Origin: Leptasterias polaris
Lineage: Eukaryota > Echinodermata > Asteroidea > Forcipulatida > Asteriidae
Length of the DNA stretch: 64,000 bases
Assembly: GCA_037783415.1 (NCBI GenBank)
Contig: JAZGTN010000028.1
Span: 1,259,001 to 1,323,000 of the forward strand
Direction: 5' to 3'
Part shown: positions 32,943 to 45,997 of the stretch, in pieces
Numbering within the stretch: the stretch's first letter is position 1
How the letters are laid out: the number at the start of each line of letters is the position of its first letter
Notes under the pieces: model-generated
Told to the model about the DNA's origin: nothing
What the model saw: the letters and a program-made list of their open reading frames with translations, nothing else
Databases searched by the model: none
Program-made: the position numbers and the translations under genes

Positions 32943-34394
32943 CATAATTTTGTTTTATGTGGATTTTGAATATTATTACAGAGTTCAACCCACTGTGTTT
33001 CAAAGGAGTACCACCCCCCACCCCACCCCCTTCACACCTAGCCCCACCCACATAAACAGCGTGGATTGGGGGCAAAATGAGATCGGGTACTTTAATTTTC
33101 GTTACCAACACATTCCTCGATCAAAACGTCTTTACTTGTAAAAGTGTAGAATGAAGACACAAGCAAAACACTTTAATTGGCAGGAAGATGCCTGCAACTT
33201 GAAATGTTAAAAACAAATAATTGGTCACCACGGTTGTATTAGACGCTGCTGTTTTAGTTTGGAGCCAGCCCCTTGTCCCAGGAGCATTGAACCTCGCTGG
33301 GGGTTGGTTCTTGTCTCCTCACGGTCAGAGGAACTACTTCAGCAGTGAGGCTTATCACCCTAATTAGTTCGACCCCCAATTAAACTCAATCGGAACGGAC
33401 ACAATTACCTGGGAAGGAGGTAAGGTCACGGGGGTCTTACCGTCTTCCTGTATTGCCCTGTTATATTTCACAGCCTCTTGTACCGAATTGAAAGTAAATC
33501 ATCTCGGCATTTGTGAACGCCTGCACGAACTAACTCACACTAAAAATATACCAGTGTTTGGGCAGTGTTAATTATGAACACCGAGCATCGGTGTCTAACT
33601 GGGCCATCGCAAGCTTCCCCGACTTCCAAAGTTGATTGAAAGTTGCGAAGCATTTTCCCCAAGATAGTAGGTAAATGACGTAAGAACAAAAAGGTGACAT
33701 TGCAATTTGTAAATAGTTTACAATGAGCTCGCAAGTGTATAATGAATAGCAGGCAGGCTTAGAATGATCAGGATGGGAAAGGCGTTGCCCGCATCATCGG
33801 TAAGGTCGAAAATGGATTAGCGCCCTCTGTTGACCACAGTAAACGCTACTCGCCAATAATGGCGAATGATTTGTAAGAAATGCTTTTAGGGCCTACTTCG
33901 TTAATCGGAATATTAAACTTGCATGTGCAATACTTGTCATATCAGACACTGTGGCATAACGTTATTTTAGTGTTGACAGAAAGATCTCTGTGTTGCTTGG
34001 AATGTACTCGTCAGGCGGAATTATACTTGGTCCATCGGTAGGCCATGGGAGGAACCGTCTGCCAATTTTTATCCCGGAAACTTGAATGTGACGAGGTGTG
34101 TACACACTTGGCACTTCCCCCAAAGTCTCTATTTTGTTGTTGTAAGAATGGCATCGGAAATGACGCTTTTGTCGGAAGACTGTAAGTCTAAGAATAAAAG
34201 AACACCACAAAAAGACAATGTTTAAGTAAACATCTTCAGAGGGCGGCACCGCTTATACACTACAAAACACTCCGGGCTGGAAATTCTAAGAACATTTGTT
34301 TGGAAGGGGACACTATGGCATTCTGACCACACTCTGCCCACATCTCCCTTAATGTCCTTGTAAATAAACTCAGGAAGCTGTTGGGAAAACCCTA

Positions 34395-34860
34395 TCATAA
34401 AAGAGGGTTTCCAAGGTCAAATCAAGTTTTGTTATGCACTCATTTTCCAATAGATAGGTTGCAGTATGACGTAAGTCGGCCATCTTTACGGGCAATTTGG
34501 AACACACAGTCATGCGTTACGCGTGAGAACGGCGTGCAACACGCGCACATTTCACCAAACTCATTGCATGATTGGTTAGTGAATGACGCGGCTGCGTTAA
34601 TAATTTGAGCGCTTGACGCGCCTGCAAGCCAAAATGCGATTTGCCCGTAAAGATGGCGCCTACTGGGAACTATCTATTGTTTAGAGTCCTCATGAAAGTG
34701 GTGAAAATTGAAAGTCTCCAACCTCACGTTAAAACAGCGTAAAATGTCATTTTATCGATACTCTTTCAGAGCGAAATTTGAAACATGAAGTCATCGGACA
34801 TCACTGGGGAAACAATCTCTTTGGATTGTACAGACCCAGTCGAAGAGATTTTTTTATTGC
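34395..34860 (+). repeat. Dispersed repeat, second copy of 130-400
   Basis: tcaagttttgttatgcactc then cattttcca, resuming after an insert as agtggtgaaaattg and acctcacgttaaaacagcgt. The copy at 130-400 has ttaagttttgtgatgcactc and acctcatgttaaaacagtat in the same order without the insert. Confidence 0.6.
34450..34679. mobile_element. TIR element nested in the dispersed repeat
   Basis: Left agataggttgcagtatgacg...ccatctttacgggcaa and the inverse of the right end (agatagttcccagtagg...gccatctttacgggcaa) are inverted repeats of about 40 bases. It interrupts the repeat at 34395-34860, for which 130-400 acts as the empty site. Confidence 0.65.
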
Positions 34861-35084
34861 GCAAGTCACAAGGTGTCGACGCCATTTTGACTGAATATCA
34901 ATACATTTCAGGAATGGATTTTTGAACAGGATCGCAATATTTTTGAAGACACCGTATGGGTTTGTTGCATGGTGTGTTTAAATTGGAAACTTAGAGGAAT
35001 GAATTGTCCTCGTCAAAATTAAAAACGCTATGTTATGCATAGCAGAATCGTTATTTAGAAGGGAACTATATTCAGTGTTTGAGT

Positions 35085-35170
35085 GTGTGTTTGTTTGTTG
35101 TTTGTTTGTTTGTTGGGTTGTTTGTTTGTTTGTTGGGGTGTTTGTTTGTTTGTTTGTCTGTTTGTGTATT
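35085..35170. repeat. (GTTT)n microsatellite
   Basis: Runs of tgtttgtttgttg type over about 85 bases; ORFs through it are low-complexity artefacts. Confidence 0.85.
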
Positions 35171-35747
35171 TGTGTATTTTGGGAGGAAAGAGGAAGTTGC
35201 ATGGCCTAATGTTTGCCGAAAGAACTTTCCCTTTTTAAGGAATTTTTCTCTGAACTATATGCTGCACATGATGCTGTTTCAAACAAAAAACACACAGACT
35301 TTCGCAAAGGCGCCTATGCCACAAACAATGAACAAAATACAAGTAAGATGCAAACTTGTTTGTACATGGCTGAAGGACGAGAGATAATGTCGGGGTCTCG
35401 ACAATAAATATTTTGGAGTCTACTACCAGCCACTTATCATTGTCGGATTTGTCGTGCAATACCATAAATGAAAGTTTATGCTTTCTCGAATAAAATAGGT
35501 TTTAAAAATGTTAGTCGAAATAGGCCTACTGGATGAAATCGACGAAAAATCGGACTTAAGCATCGAACACAACATCTGACCAAGTGAATTTTTTCATCAA
35601 ATTGCGTGTGTTTCGTTTAAATGATAAAAAGAGAAATCAGTGAAAAACGATTTATGGAAACCCCGATTTCAAGGATTTGATAAATTGTCTGGCAAACGTG
35701 ACCGTTATGAGTGTTGAGTTTGGCTATCTGAAATCCACCCTGCAAAT

Positions 35748-36360
35748 GGGTCATTCCATGTCAGACCAACGCACTTTTATACCTCATGTCTTCCGATTTT
35801 GAAAAAAATTGCTGTGCTTAGTGAATTTCTAATGTTAAGTCTATAAATTGACTACTTTTTAACCTACCATTCGTACAAAAATAGTCATAAAGTTGTAAAT
35901 TTTTAAGAGCCCAATTTTTTCTTAGTGGATTCTGATAGAGGAAGACATGTTCTATCAAGTAATTTTAATTTCGTTGTTTTTCGGAATGATACATTATTAC
36001 AAAAATTGGGTCAAAGGTCACGATAACATATTAAAGGTCACGGTGACCTACTTTTCACAACATTTATTTTTGACAAAAGAATTGATTTGAGCATGCAATT
36101 CTCATTATTTTAATACCAAATTTGCATATATTTGATGAAAATTAACATGATTATGACATATTTGTACTAAAAGGGTGGTATTTTACTCTAAAAATGTCAG
36201 GTTTTTGTGGTTTCTGCCCTGACCACATGGTAGGTCGGATCGGGCAAAAAATTTGTGTGCATTCATTGCTCATTAATAGGACCTACAAGCACAGCAATTT
36301 TTATCAAAATCCGGGAAGACATGAGGTAAAAAAGTGCGTTGGTCTGACATGGAATGACCC
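35748..36360. mobile_element. 613-bp DNA element with ~50-bp terminal inverted repeats
   Basis: Left gggtcattccatgtcagacc continues to cttccgattttg and is answered on the right through ggtctgacatggaatgaccc, with few mismatches over about 55 bases. The flanks repeat aaat (35744-35747 and 36361-36364), a possible 4-bp duplication. No transposase is encoded. Confidence 0.78.
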
Positions 36361-38184
36361 AAATGACTTATTTAAATTGATAAGAAGAGGTATAAGCTGT
36401 GGTGCCTCCTAAAATGTTTCCCTAGTTACAACACTAGTCGGCACCCAAACTAGCTGTGCTAGTTTTAGATCTGATAAGTAAATTGTAGTACCCGCAAAAA
36501 AGTATACTTTCTTAAAATGTTTAAACGACCTAGTATGGGAGAATAATTCATCAGAAAAAAATGTCATTAACTAGTTTAAATGACATGTACATCCTAATCA
36601 GCTTTCGTAAGACTTCTCCCCCTCATACCTCTCCCCTCTCAGTTTTACATTGAAATTTAAACTACCCATAGTTTCCATGAATTTTCTGCATTACAATTTG
36701 ACGCTGAGTAATAAGCCAATTAAACTTAATTGATTTTTAGGGCACGGGTCAAATTTTAGAAGACCTGTTTGTACGATCTCAAGCAAGACACAAGAGCCAT
36801 ATTAAATGGGTTGACTCCTCCGTCCTTTCTCTATGGACTTAACAAGAAGTATACACCTTCAGTTGATGTGAAGGGGGATGCAGACCACGCCCTTCATTAC
36901 AATAAGACTTCATTAGTGCTTTAGCCCACGTAAAGATCAGCTTTGTTATCCGAGCCACAGATTGTGAACACGTAATAATGCTGCACAGTACACACAACGC
37001 AAAGATTCCAGCTTGTGAAAGTAGTCCCGGCTGCAGACTCCGGTGGGCTTTATCAACCAGGCGTATACCAAGCACCACTGTCAAGTCTGGTCGTGGAGCC
37101 ATCAATCATTGGTTAAAGCTATTGGGGACGTTGAATAGACTCGTTTCATGCAGACAGTCATAAACGTTTCCTCATCCGTTTGTGGTGGGGCCTAAACTAA
37201 AGAACAAAAAAGAGAATGCTTGCTGACTTCATGCTTGCATAGTACCACAACGGTTTAATACACACTTAAACCTGCGCTCTATGGATGGAAGGAGTTTTCT
37301 CAATGGTTAAGGTTTCTATTGGAAGAAGGACAACTAATATTAGATTTAAAGCACGTTATGAGGGTGACATATACGTTTATGCAGTTGAATCATGATTGAA
37401 ACTTATGCTTCAAGAAAGTTTAATTTCATTTAGCATAATCCCCACCAATCTTTGTCGTGTGACCTAATGTGCAATAAAGATAGGAAATTCAGATTATAAT
37501 CCTAAAAATGGCCCATATCGATATCGAGTTTTCAATCTCAGTTTGATAGTTTGATTTAAACATGGATCTATAACGGAAAGAAGGACGAGATGACTCCAAC
37601 TTGTGGGAGACATTTTAGTTAGAGCATGGAGGTATTTCTGTTTTCCTTCCTCATTGTCAAAGCACACTCTTTCCCAGACTCCGGTCCGGTGTGGCAGAAG
37701 ATTCTGTCCCCCGGGAGAGTATGTCCCCCCAATACAATGGAGAAATGTGTACAAACTGCTTTTGATAGCGCCCTCTTTTGAATCATCCTCCTCCATCCCA
37801 CGTTAATTTCCCATATGGGGGACAGAATCTCCGGGGGACAGATTTCCCTATGACACCGGCGTTTGTCCTGACCAACTTCTTTGCAGGATGACCTGAAACT
37901 TGTCCAAATGATCCATGTCGAACTCTCGCAGAATCACAATTGTTTAACCAGGTTCCGAGTCAGTTTGACCCAGAAATGGGTCAACCCCGGGAGTCGGTTA
38001 GAGTGCATGGAGGGGTTTTCTTCTTATAATGTCAAAGGTTACAGGCTCGCAAATTTGCTAAGCAAATGCGTTACTTTAGCGTGGGGTTACAGACAGCAAT
38101 TTTTTTTTACAACAGCGGGAAGCCTAACCGATGACTTTACAGGTAAATTTGTTTTACAGATAATATTTATTTACTCTATTTCAT
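36361..38184. other. Intergenic stretch without recognisable gene
   Basis: Short ORFs near 36.9-37.2 and 37.5-37.8 kb lack any family signature. Inverted snippets (gattctgtcccccgggaga at about 37.7 kb and ggggacagaatctccgggg at about 37.8 kb) suggest another small foldback repeat. Confidence 0.45.
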
Positions 38185-38193
38185 GTATTAGTG

Positions 38194-38438
38194 TAGACTT
38201 GTGGACAAGTCGTTAAATGTCTGTCGCGGTGATAGCGGAACGGCTCTCTCGCAATATCCCGCGAGAGGGCTGCTCTGCGCGAGATTACAGCTCCCAAGAC
38301 TGGTCACATGACGAAGAGTCGGCAGCCAGCAACTTCGCGCGAGAGCAGTGATCTCGCGAGAGCATTCTTTATTACGCTACAACACCACACGCGACTCGAC
38401 ACACCGCGACAAACATTAACGACTTGTCAACAAGTCTA
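38194..38438. mobile_element. Second copy of the 9-bp-TSD MITE (245 bp)
   Basis: Ends tagacttgtggacaagtcgt and its inverse. Flanked by gtattagtg on both sides (38185-38193, 38439-38447). It aligns end to end with the reverse complement of 25167-25414. Confidence 0.88.
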
Positions 38439-39667
38439 GTATTAGTGTTGCTTTATCTACGAAAGCAAGTTTGTATTTATTTTGTACCACCTCAATCTGG
38501 AAAAACTTTTATTCTTGAACAAATGGCGACTTTGCAGCAATTCATTTGCAAATGGCACTTTTATGAAAGAAAATCAATTTTGTTTTCTGGAACAAGAAAC
38601 ACCAAGGGGATGACCACTGGGGCTTTGGGCGCAGTTCGCCCCTTAAAAAAACATAGTTATTCCTAGTATTGTTAGACTGTTTTGGTCCCCATTTCAGCGA
38701 ATGATATGGAGTCGTAGTTCGCTAGACCAGAGTTAGTGCAAATCCCCCCTACCTCCCCATAATTTTAACTTGGTGACGGGCCGCACACTCCAAACGAAAT
38801 AGAAGTACCATGATCATTCCCTTTTGCTTCAGACGAGCGGGACTTGGCCAAGTCTACCCTCGGCTATTCTGTATCGTCGGCTCTCTGTCATGGCAACAGG
38901 GGACGGTGTTGAAGGTTCGAGCATAGTTTAGGTCTACCCGCGATAAAACTGCGGAAAGCCAAAAAGCCCGGTGGCAAAGGAAATAATGTCTGGTCTGAAC
39001 ATGGTCTGAACTTAAGTCTGGGCCTACATCGTTTGAACTTATTGTTATGGTTGAATTCAGAACCGAAAATTATTTACACAGATGAGTTACATTCTGTTTG
39101 TCTAAATTTGATTTTAATTTGTCACATGGTTGTACTTCTCATGCTATAAATTATCCAGCTTACGGTGTTTTTGAAACGATATGGGCAGCCCCCCCCCCCC
39201 TTACACGCACTCAATATTAATCATATCATATTATTTTTGGCTAAAGGAACTCTTCCTCACGCAATGTCCAGGCTCTGCAAATCATTTCGAAAACATCGGG
39301 CGAAGTGAAAACTGAAACTATTGTGAATTTATTGAATATACAGAAACTCAGGCCATGTTTATAGCCCAGTCTATGCTAAGATAAACTCGATTTTTGTTCA
39401 ATAAGAGGGGAAAACAAACTAGTATGGAGTAGAGAAAAGAAACTATCAAGTAATAAACCACAAGGGAAAGTGATTTTTAAATTGTTTAAAATAATTTTAG
39501 GTTACAAAGGAAACTGTAGCATCACTAGGTCTTTAGCCACCATTATTTCTAAATTTGAAACCAGAAAGATTTTAGACGATATTGTAATCAGGTTAGAAAT
39601 CAAAATAAGTGAGCGTCTGTTTTATATGTTGGTTCTTTGTAATAGCTGTCTAGTCATTTTGCTTTAA

Positions 39668-40035
39668 AGGCACTGAACATGTTTGGTAATTATCAAAGAC
39701 CAGTATTGTCACTCGGTGTATCCCAACATATGCATAAAATAACAAACCTGTGAAAATTTGGGCTGAATCGGTCATCGAAGTTGCAAGAAAATAAAGAAAG
39801 AAAAAACACCCTTGTTGCACAATTTTGTGTGCTTTCAGATGGTAATAAAAGGCTTCATGCATGAAGTCTTTTATTATTTTAGTGAGAAATTACCTCTTTC
39901 TCAAAAACTACGTTACTTCAGAGGGAGTGGTTTCTCACAATGTTTTATACTATCAACTGCTCTCCGTTGCTGGTTACCAAGTAAGTTTTTATGCTAATAT
40001 ATACTTTGAGTAATTACCAAACGTGTTCAGTGCCT
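39668..40035. mobile_element. Complete TTAA-flanked MITE, 368 bp (type copy)
   Basis: Left aggcactgaacatgtttggt and right accaaacgtgttcagtgcct are inverted, flanked by ttaa (39664-39667, 40036-40039). Internal pieces recur at 930-1115, 13431-14044, 14930-15215 and 31980-32288. Kolobok- or piggyBac-type mobilisation is inferred from TTAA. Confidence 0.85.
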
Positions 40036-40329
40036 TTAATGTTCGTTTCTTCCAAAGGGTGATATACCGAAAGTTATTTGCCTAGGTGCGGGGAGTCTTT
40101 GCAGGGGTGGGGAGGATGGCTTGTGGTGGGTGGGCCTGGGCTCTGACTTCCAGATCCAATACGCCGGTGAACCTGGTCGCCTGTTTAGAAGCCGAACAAA
40201 CATCTTTTTGCTAATCAGAATCAACGGTTGATGTGTTAGTTTATTCTCCACATATAGTTAAGCGACCACACTTGAAACTTTCTGGAAAAATAAATGTTGG
40301 CAGATAGACATCACAATAGGAGATAAACT

Positions 40330-40720
40330 TGCAACAACGCACGTGTTTGTTCGTCGGCAATGGCCAAACAATATCTCAATTAACCCTGAGTGAGGAACGC
40401 TTATCAGCCCCTCAATCAAGATGGCTTGTAAACAGGACACTTATTGGGGCCTAATATAGCTCATTAATGTCAACAAGCAAGCCGTGATCTTAATAAGCAG
40501 GATGTTCATGCACCGAGCCGGCCAGGAACCCCTCAATCTGGTTAAGCCGAGACCCCTATAGCAGACGCGAGAGGAGCCTTCCGGTAATACTGCCATTGGT
40601 CAACGAGGGGGGAACCGCCGTGAGCGACGCTGATGGACGAAATTACTCATCCGAAGGGCGCGACTAGAGTTGAGAGGTCACTCAGCGGTCAGTGACCTCA
40701 CCCGTGAGGATCCACACGTT
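40330..40720. promoter_or_regulatory. Possible distal regulatory element (high-complexity, motif-rich)
   Basis: A non-repetitive block about 5.5 kb upstream of the FREM/ECM3-like gene. It carries gcttatcagc (GATA-type) at about 40399 and an aggtca at 40675-40680 followed by an inverted cggtcagtgacct at 40686-40698, the IR-1 layout bound by nuclear-receptor dimers. No ORF explains it. Function is inference from motifs only. Confidence 0.3.
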
Positions 40721-40939
40721 TTCAGAATGTTTATTTTTGGGGTGCAGTTTTAAAGGGGAGTTAGATTTGCTTGCATAGACCGAAAACACTATCCATAGAG
40801 TTTGTTTCTTGTAACGTGTTGAAACAGCGGAGATTTCATCCTCCACTCCATGAAATAACAGACATGACTGAAATTGCTTGTATACGACGTCGATATTTTC
40901 CCCCTCCTATGTAACTGTTGAATCAAACGCTAGGCCTCC

Positions 40940-41100
40940 AATACAAATTTAGACCCCTTGCATTGGCAGCCATCGTTGATGAAACGTGTACGTATGATGA
41001 ACGGCTATCATTGGCTGAGTCGTGCGCAGCGCGTACATGCGTGCACCTTTCCATTGTTTGTCATCAAAGATGGCGGTCAATTACGTCGTGTGCAAACCAT
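40940..41100. repeat. Dispersed repeat related to the flanks of 42890-43269
   Basis: The reverse complement of 41045-41080 (ccgccatctttgatgacaaa, caatgg) matches the sequence interrupted by the MITE at 42890, and further blocks (cagccaatgatagc, gcgctgcg) continue on both sides. Confidence 0.55.
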
Positions 41101-41284
41101 TTATACGGGCTGTCGGGGACCTGTCTGTTGAATGTACACAATGATGCATTACTAAAATCAACAAATGAATGAAAACCCCATCTTTAAAAGGAGAAAACAG
41201 TTAATTTTTGCCCTTTTTATGTTATCAATTTTGCTTGTTACACTATTCCCCTTGTATACATGTTTATGTGTGTTGTTTTGTCAT

Positions 41285-41420
41285 TTAGCTTTCGAGAAAG
41301 ACTCTGCTGTGGTCGAAACGTCAGGCCATTAACTATTTTTTTGCATTTATAAATTTTGCTTTACATAATTATTTTTCCTGCAACTTCAACCATGCTTGAA
41401 CTGTACTGCGGATCCACGTG
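41285..41420 (+). repeat. Penelope-like 3' fragment
   Basis: Contains gagaaagactctgctgtggt then cgaaacgtcaggccatt and tgtactgcggatccacgtg, blocks typical of Penelope-like 3' ends. No coding part remains. Confidence 0.5.
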
Positions 41421-42849
41421 AACACACCCACACATGCCCACCGTCCGTTAAAGTGACATACACACCTTCTACATGGCTGAAAGATTTTCATGTTTTCCGG
41501 TCTTAAAACTCTGGTACAGAAGACAACGCTATAAAATAATCCGATCTAAAACATATACCATAGTTGCACATGCAACAACAGGCTTGTGAGAACGCACCAA
41601 ATTTTAAAACTTCCAATAAATTTCACCTTTTTTCTCTGCAAATGTCAAATTTTATTTTTTCTTGTCACAAACTCCTCATTGGGGTTTCGTCTCTGAACAT
41701 CTACCTTTAGAAGTGGTTAACTCCATGGTTAAGTGACCATTGTGTTAATCTGGTGTTCACTGCCCCGCAGTGCCCCCAAGTGGTGAAACACCTTATCCAA
41801 GATGATAATACTGACAATAGCGAATTGGAGTTTTTGTTGCAAGTGTCTAGCCTTCATCATAGTACAGCAATCTGGGGGTTTTCCATAAAGCTTCCCGTAA
41901 AACCACAACGAGGCTGGAGGGGAAATTAAAGGACACATTTTAATTTTATTTTATAGAAATGATAGTTGGAACTATATATTGACAATGTGTGAATGGGGAA
42001 CTCGGCAAAGATGCAGTCAAGACAATACGTCCCAATGACCCACACCAAATCATGCCAAGTGTTCGTGTCTAAGTGTGAAATTCAAAATCAATTCAATTTA
42101 ATTTGAACTATTGTCACTTATGTTTATAGGAAATAGAGTTTGAGTACTCAATGCAATAACATTTGCAAACTATATGTTGAACTGTTACTCTAAAATGCTT
42201 GCTCATGTAATATTATAATTGTCTGATACCAGTATCGTTTGCAGTTGTACTATATCCTTCGATTAGTATACAGCATGGACAACTTCTTATCAGACCTATA
42301 GTTTCCCAAATGTTCCTAATCTACTCCGCGGCAGTAGACAAATAGCCGGACAGTTCTTACAAGAATAATCTACACACTAAAGCAAAGTATAGATATACTA
42401 CTACCAATGGTGTTACCACAAACCAAATATACATTGATACCTCGCCATGCAATGCTTCAAAACACATACAGAAATTGAAGTTAGAAGATTTCATCCCCAA
42501 AGTAACTTAAATGAAATAACTCTGTGCGTTGTTGAATTGGGAAATATTTGGGGAAAGTGTGCCTTTGATGATAATGTAGGTAGTATAACAAGCAATGGTA
42601 TCCATTTTGAAAATTGCTTGTTGTTTAAAATTCAAATCTGTGGATGGCCCAATTGCCAAATATTTTGTTCATGACATAGGCCTACTCTGTGGCTGTGTGC
42701 TATACTCCACGATCAAAGGCACAATCCAATCACCTGCCGTACAAGTACCCCACCTCTCGAGTGAGTCTACTCTCCCTAGAACATTAGTGTTCCCTTAAAA
42801 AGAGAGATTGAGGGAGAGAAGGGGGTGCCGCGCAAATATTCATTTGCGT
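41421..42849. other. Intergenic stretch without recognisable gene
   Basis: AT-rich, no repeat boundary or exon that I can support. Confidence 0.45.
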
Positions 42850-42889
42850 TCCTATAGTATAGACCCCTTCCATTGGCCGCCATCTTTAA

Positions 42890-43269
42890 AGGGACACGTT
42901 GCCTTGGATCGGACGAGTTGGTCTATAAAAAGCGTTTGTAACCGTTTGTTATAAAATGCATATGGTTAGAAAGATGTTGTAAAAGTAGAATACAATGGTC
43001 CACACAAATATGCCTCGAAATTGCGTGGTTTTCCTTTTACTTTGCGAACTAACACGGTCGGCCATTTATGGGAGTCCAAAATTTGACTCCCATAAAGGCC
43101 GACCGTGTTAGTTGACGATGTAAAAGGAAAACCACGCAATTTCGAGGCATATTTGTGTGGATCATTGTATTCTACTTTTACAACATCTTTCTAACCATAT
43201 GCATTTCATAACAAACGGTTACAAACGCTTTTATAGACCAACTCGTCCGATCCAAGGCAACGTGTCCCT
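42890..43269. mobile_element. Palindromic MITE, 380 bp, TTAA-flanked
   Basis: An almost perfect palindrome centred at about 43080 (ccaaaatttgactcc region). Ends agggacacgttgccttggat and inverse, flanked by ttaa (42886-42889, 43270-43273). The central 130 bases per arm (tgcctcgaaattgcgtggtt, gaactaacacggtcggccat) recur in the core of the foldback element at 17220-17510. Confidence 0.88.
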
Positions 43270-43399
43270 TTAATGTCAAACAATGGAAATGTGCACCAAT
43301 GTATGCGCTGCGAACGACTCTCAGCCAATGATAGCTCTTCATTTACCTCAGTGAGGGGGTGTTTTGGGCTTGTGACGTCGTAACAGTAATGAAATAATT

Positions 43400-45990
43400 G
43401 AATAAAAGGGAATTTGAAACTTTTCCCTCTCAACCTCGATTTGGTACCAGTGTTTTGTGACACATTGGCTGTTTTTGTTCTTCATGCGGAAGGTTACACC
43501 TGCATTTCTCTGGTTAGGCTTGTGTCTGGTTTAGAGGACGAAACAGCGTCATCTGTTGATGAAATTGCCTCAATGACGGGCGGTCTGACTTCCTATGATG
43601 AGCAGTGCAGATCAAGGTCTCTCGTTGGTCCGCGGTCCCGTCTGCATTTTTGGAAAAAAAACAAAAAACCAAAGAAACATGTGTGAAGGAAGAAAACTAA
43701 ACATACTTATTTTTAGAATTGAAAGAGAAATTCTAGACACAACATTTCGATGTTCGCGTAAATTAATTCAGATAAGAAGTCTGTGGCTTCATCAAGATGT
43801 GTGTGTGGGCTGGCCGGGGTTCGGGGGAGGGGGCGTGCTCGTTTTTCTACCCATTGAATTTGAGGTATTATTGTAGGCCTACACTCCTTTTGCCGGGAAG
43901 GGGAATATGATTCTGAACATTCTTTCAAAACTCAAATGATACTCAAGATAGGCCCAGTTTATGTATTTGACATGAATAAACTGCTATTGTACCGCCTCTT
44001 GTGATGGACCTATGCCTAATGATTAGTTAACTTTAATAGAGGATTGAATGCAATCGCGGTGGTAAGCGTGCGGAGCAGGCGTTACGCAGAACCATCGTTT
44101 TGCTTCATAGTATTTCTGAACAATTTTTATGAAAAACCTTTCTTTCGATTCTATGATCTGACCCATCTTTTACATTATCTGCCTAAATACCTACAGGTGT
44201 TTTGATGTTGTGTAGACTGCCATTTCCTCCGGTTTAGTCGCTATGGAATGTCATTAGTATTAATGTACTCACAGTCTGGTCAAATTTTGCCAGCGACTCT
44301 GTCTGAGTTGTGTTAAAAGGACCTTGCGAGAGGGGTCACCCCCTCTTTCCCCGTAGTCTTCTTCTCAAGACGCCCCAGTTGTGTGATTAACGGTTAGGTT
44401 TTCGTGACTGTATGATATCCTCGTAAATTTTTTGTTTGCTTGAACTGCTCTGCATTCTTCGTCGCTTATTGTGAATTCGTTGTATTATCTCTGTCTGTCT
44501 GTTTATTAGTTTGTATGCTGTTGTTTTCTGCAAGCTTGAACTGTATCAAAACAGCACCATACTCTATTTTATTACATTTATTCTGCTGATTACTACTTAC
44601 TGTTATTTTTGCTTTACTCAATAATTACATGTACTTGTCATTATTTCAATAATTTGGGTTTGAACAAATAAAAATAAAAATTGTCGTTATTTTTCATAGA
44701 AGTATGGAAATAAATGTGTATTTGAATTGAATTGAATTGAACTGAACACAACTGGAGCGTATTGTAACCAAGACTACGTACCGTGCCGCACCCTGGCCCC
44801 GTTCCTCTTAGCATAATGCTCCAATCTACTCCCATAGTGCTAGATAGATAGATGATAGAAAAGAGTTTTACTCAAAATAGTCGTCCCATTATACAAAACA
44901 ACTATATTACATGATAAAAAGCTAAAACTACAGCATGAAAAGGACATCAAGATGTAAAAACTAGTCGCGAGTAACAGGAAGCTAAAGCATACACAGTGCA
45001 TTATGGTTTGTAACGCTACTAGCACAAAGTGAAGCTTATTTTTGTCTGAAAACTTTATACCAGTGTAAGGTATTAAGAGAAATCTCTTTCCACGCGCAAG
45101 TAAATTGGTTCTCGATGAAGTGACGTACGCCGAGTACCGAAGTTGGAAAAATTTCCACGGATTTGGTGTAACACCGATTAATGGATCTGTACGACGGGTT
45201 TCACTTGATTCAATGATTTATATTATAGTTATCTCTTGGGATTGTGGAGTATATATAAAGCTATGGAAGAATAATATGTATGTATAAAGTGTTTACATGG
45301 GCATTTTAGTTTGTCATCAATACAGTTGGTTTTATGCAGTTGAATTATTTTCCATGATTTTATGCCAAATCATCCCTCGAAAAAAATTAATATTGTCAAA
45401 ACAATACATATCAGAATATTTTCTTTCAAATACAACAAAATTATCATTCTATAGATCTTGAATCAGTGCGATTTGTTTAACATGAATGAATTAATCGTAG
45501 AAAAGTACTGTAAATGAACTTAATCTTCCCCACATTATGGTGCATACCGGTACATTTACAAAAACACCTGTTAAGTGTGCACGAATGTACATGTACATGT
45601 ACTGTACATGTACTGTACATGTACATGTACAGTACATACACAATTTACATCTACATCTACATGTACATGTACATGTACATCACTGCATCGACTTCAAAGT
45701 CACTGAAACTTGCCAAAACTCCGCCCACTACAACTCTTCGCGATAAAAATGATAGCGCTCAATAACTACGCGTCGAAAAATAATTCCCCTTTACACAACA
45801 CAGTTACTAAATAGTTCTTTCCGTCAGTGGTAATCGAAGTAATTTATAACAAACTTTGTATTGAGGATGCTTGCGAAGAATTTAAAATAGTTGTGAATGT
45901 ACTTATTTGTTGGTGTACTGTTGCGGAGTACTAATTTGTCGGTGCGTGGTACGGCCGGGTCATCTGTGTGTTTGTGGTGTCCCAGATTTT
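43400..45990. other. Upstream flank of the FREM/ECM3-like gene
   Basis: No exon recognised. It contains gattga/gattgaa short repeats near 44720 and the tgtaca-rich block at 45584-45682. Confidence 0.45.
45584..45682. repeat. tgtacatgtac-type low-complexity palindromic array
   Basis: Multiple overlapping self-complementary tgtaca/acatgt units (acatgtacatgtactgtaca) with a short acatct run, able to form cruciforms. It lies about 600 bases upstream of the FREM/ECM3-like start codon. Confidence 0.8.
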
Positions 45991-45997
45991 TTCGTTG

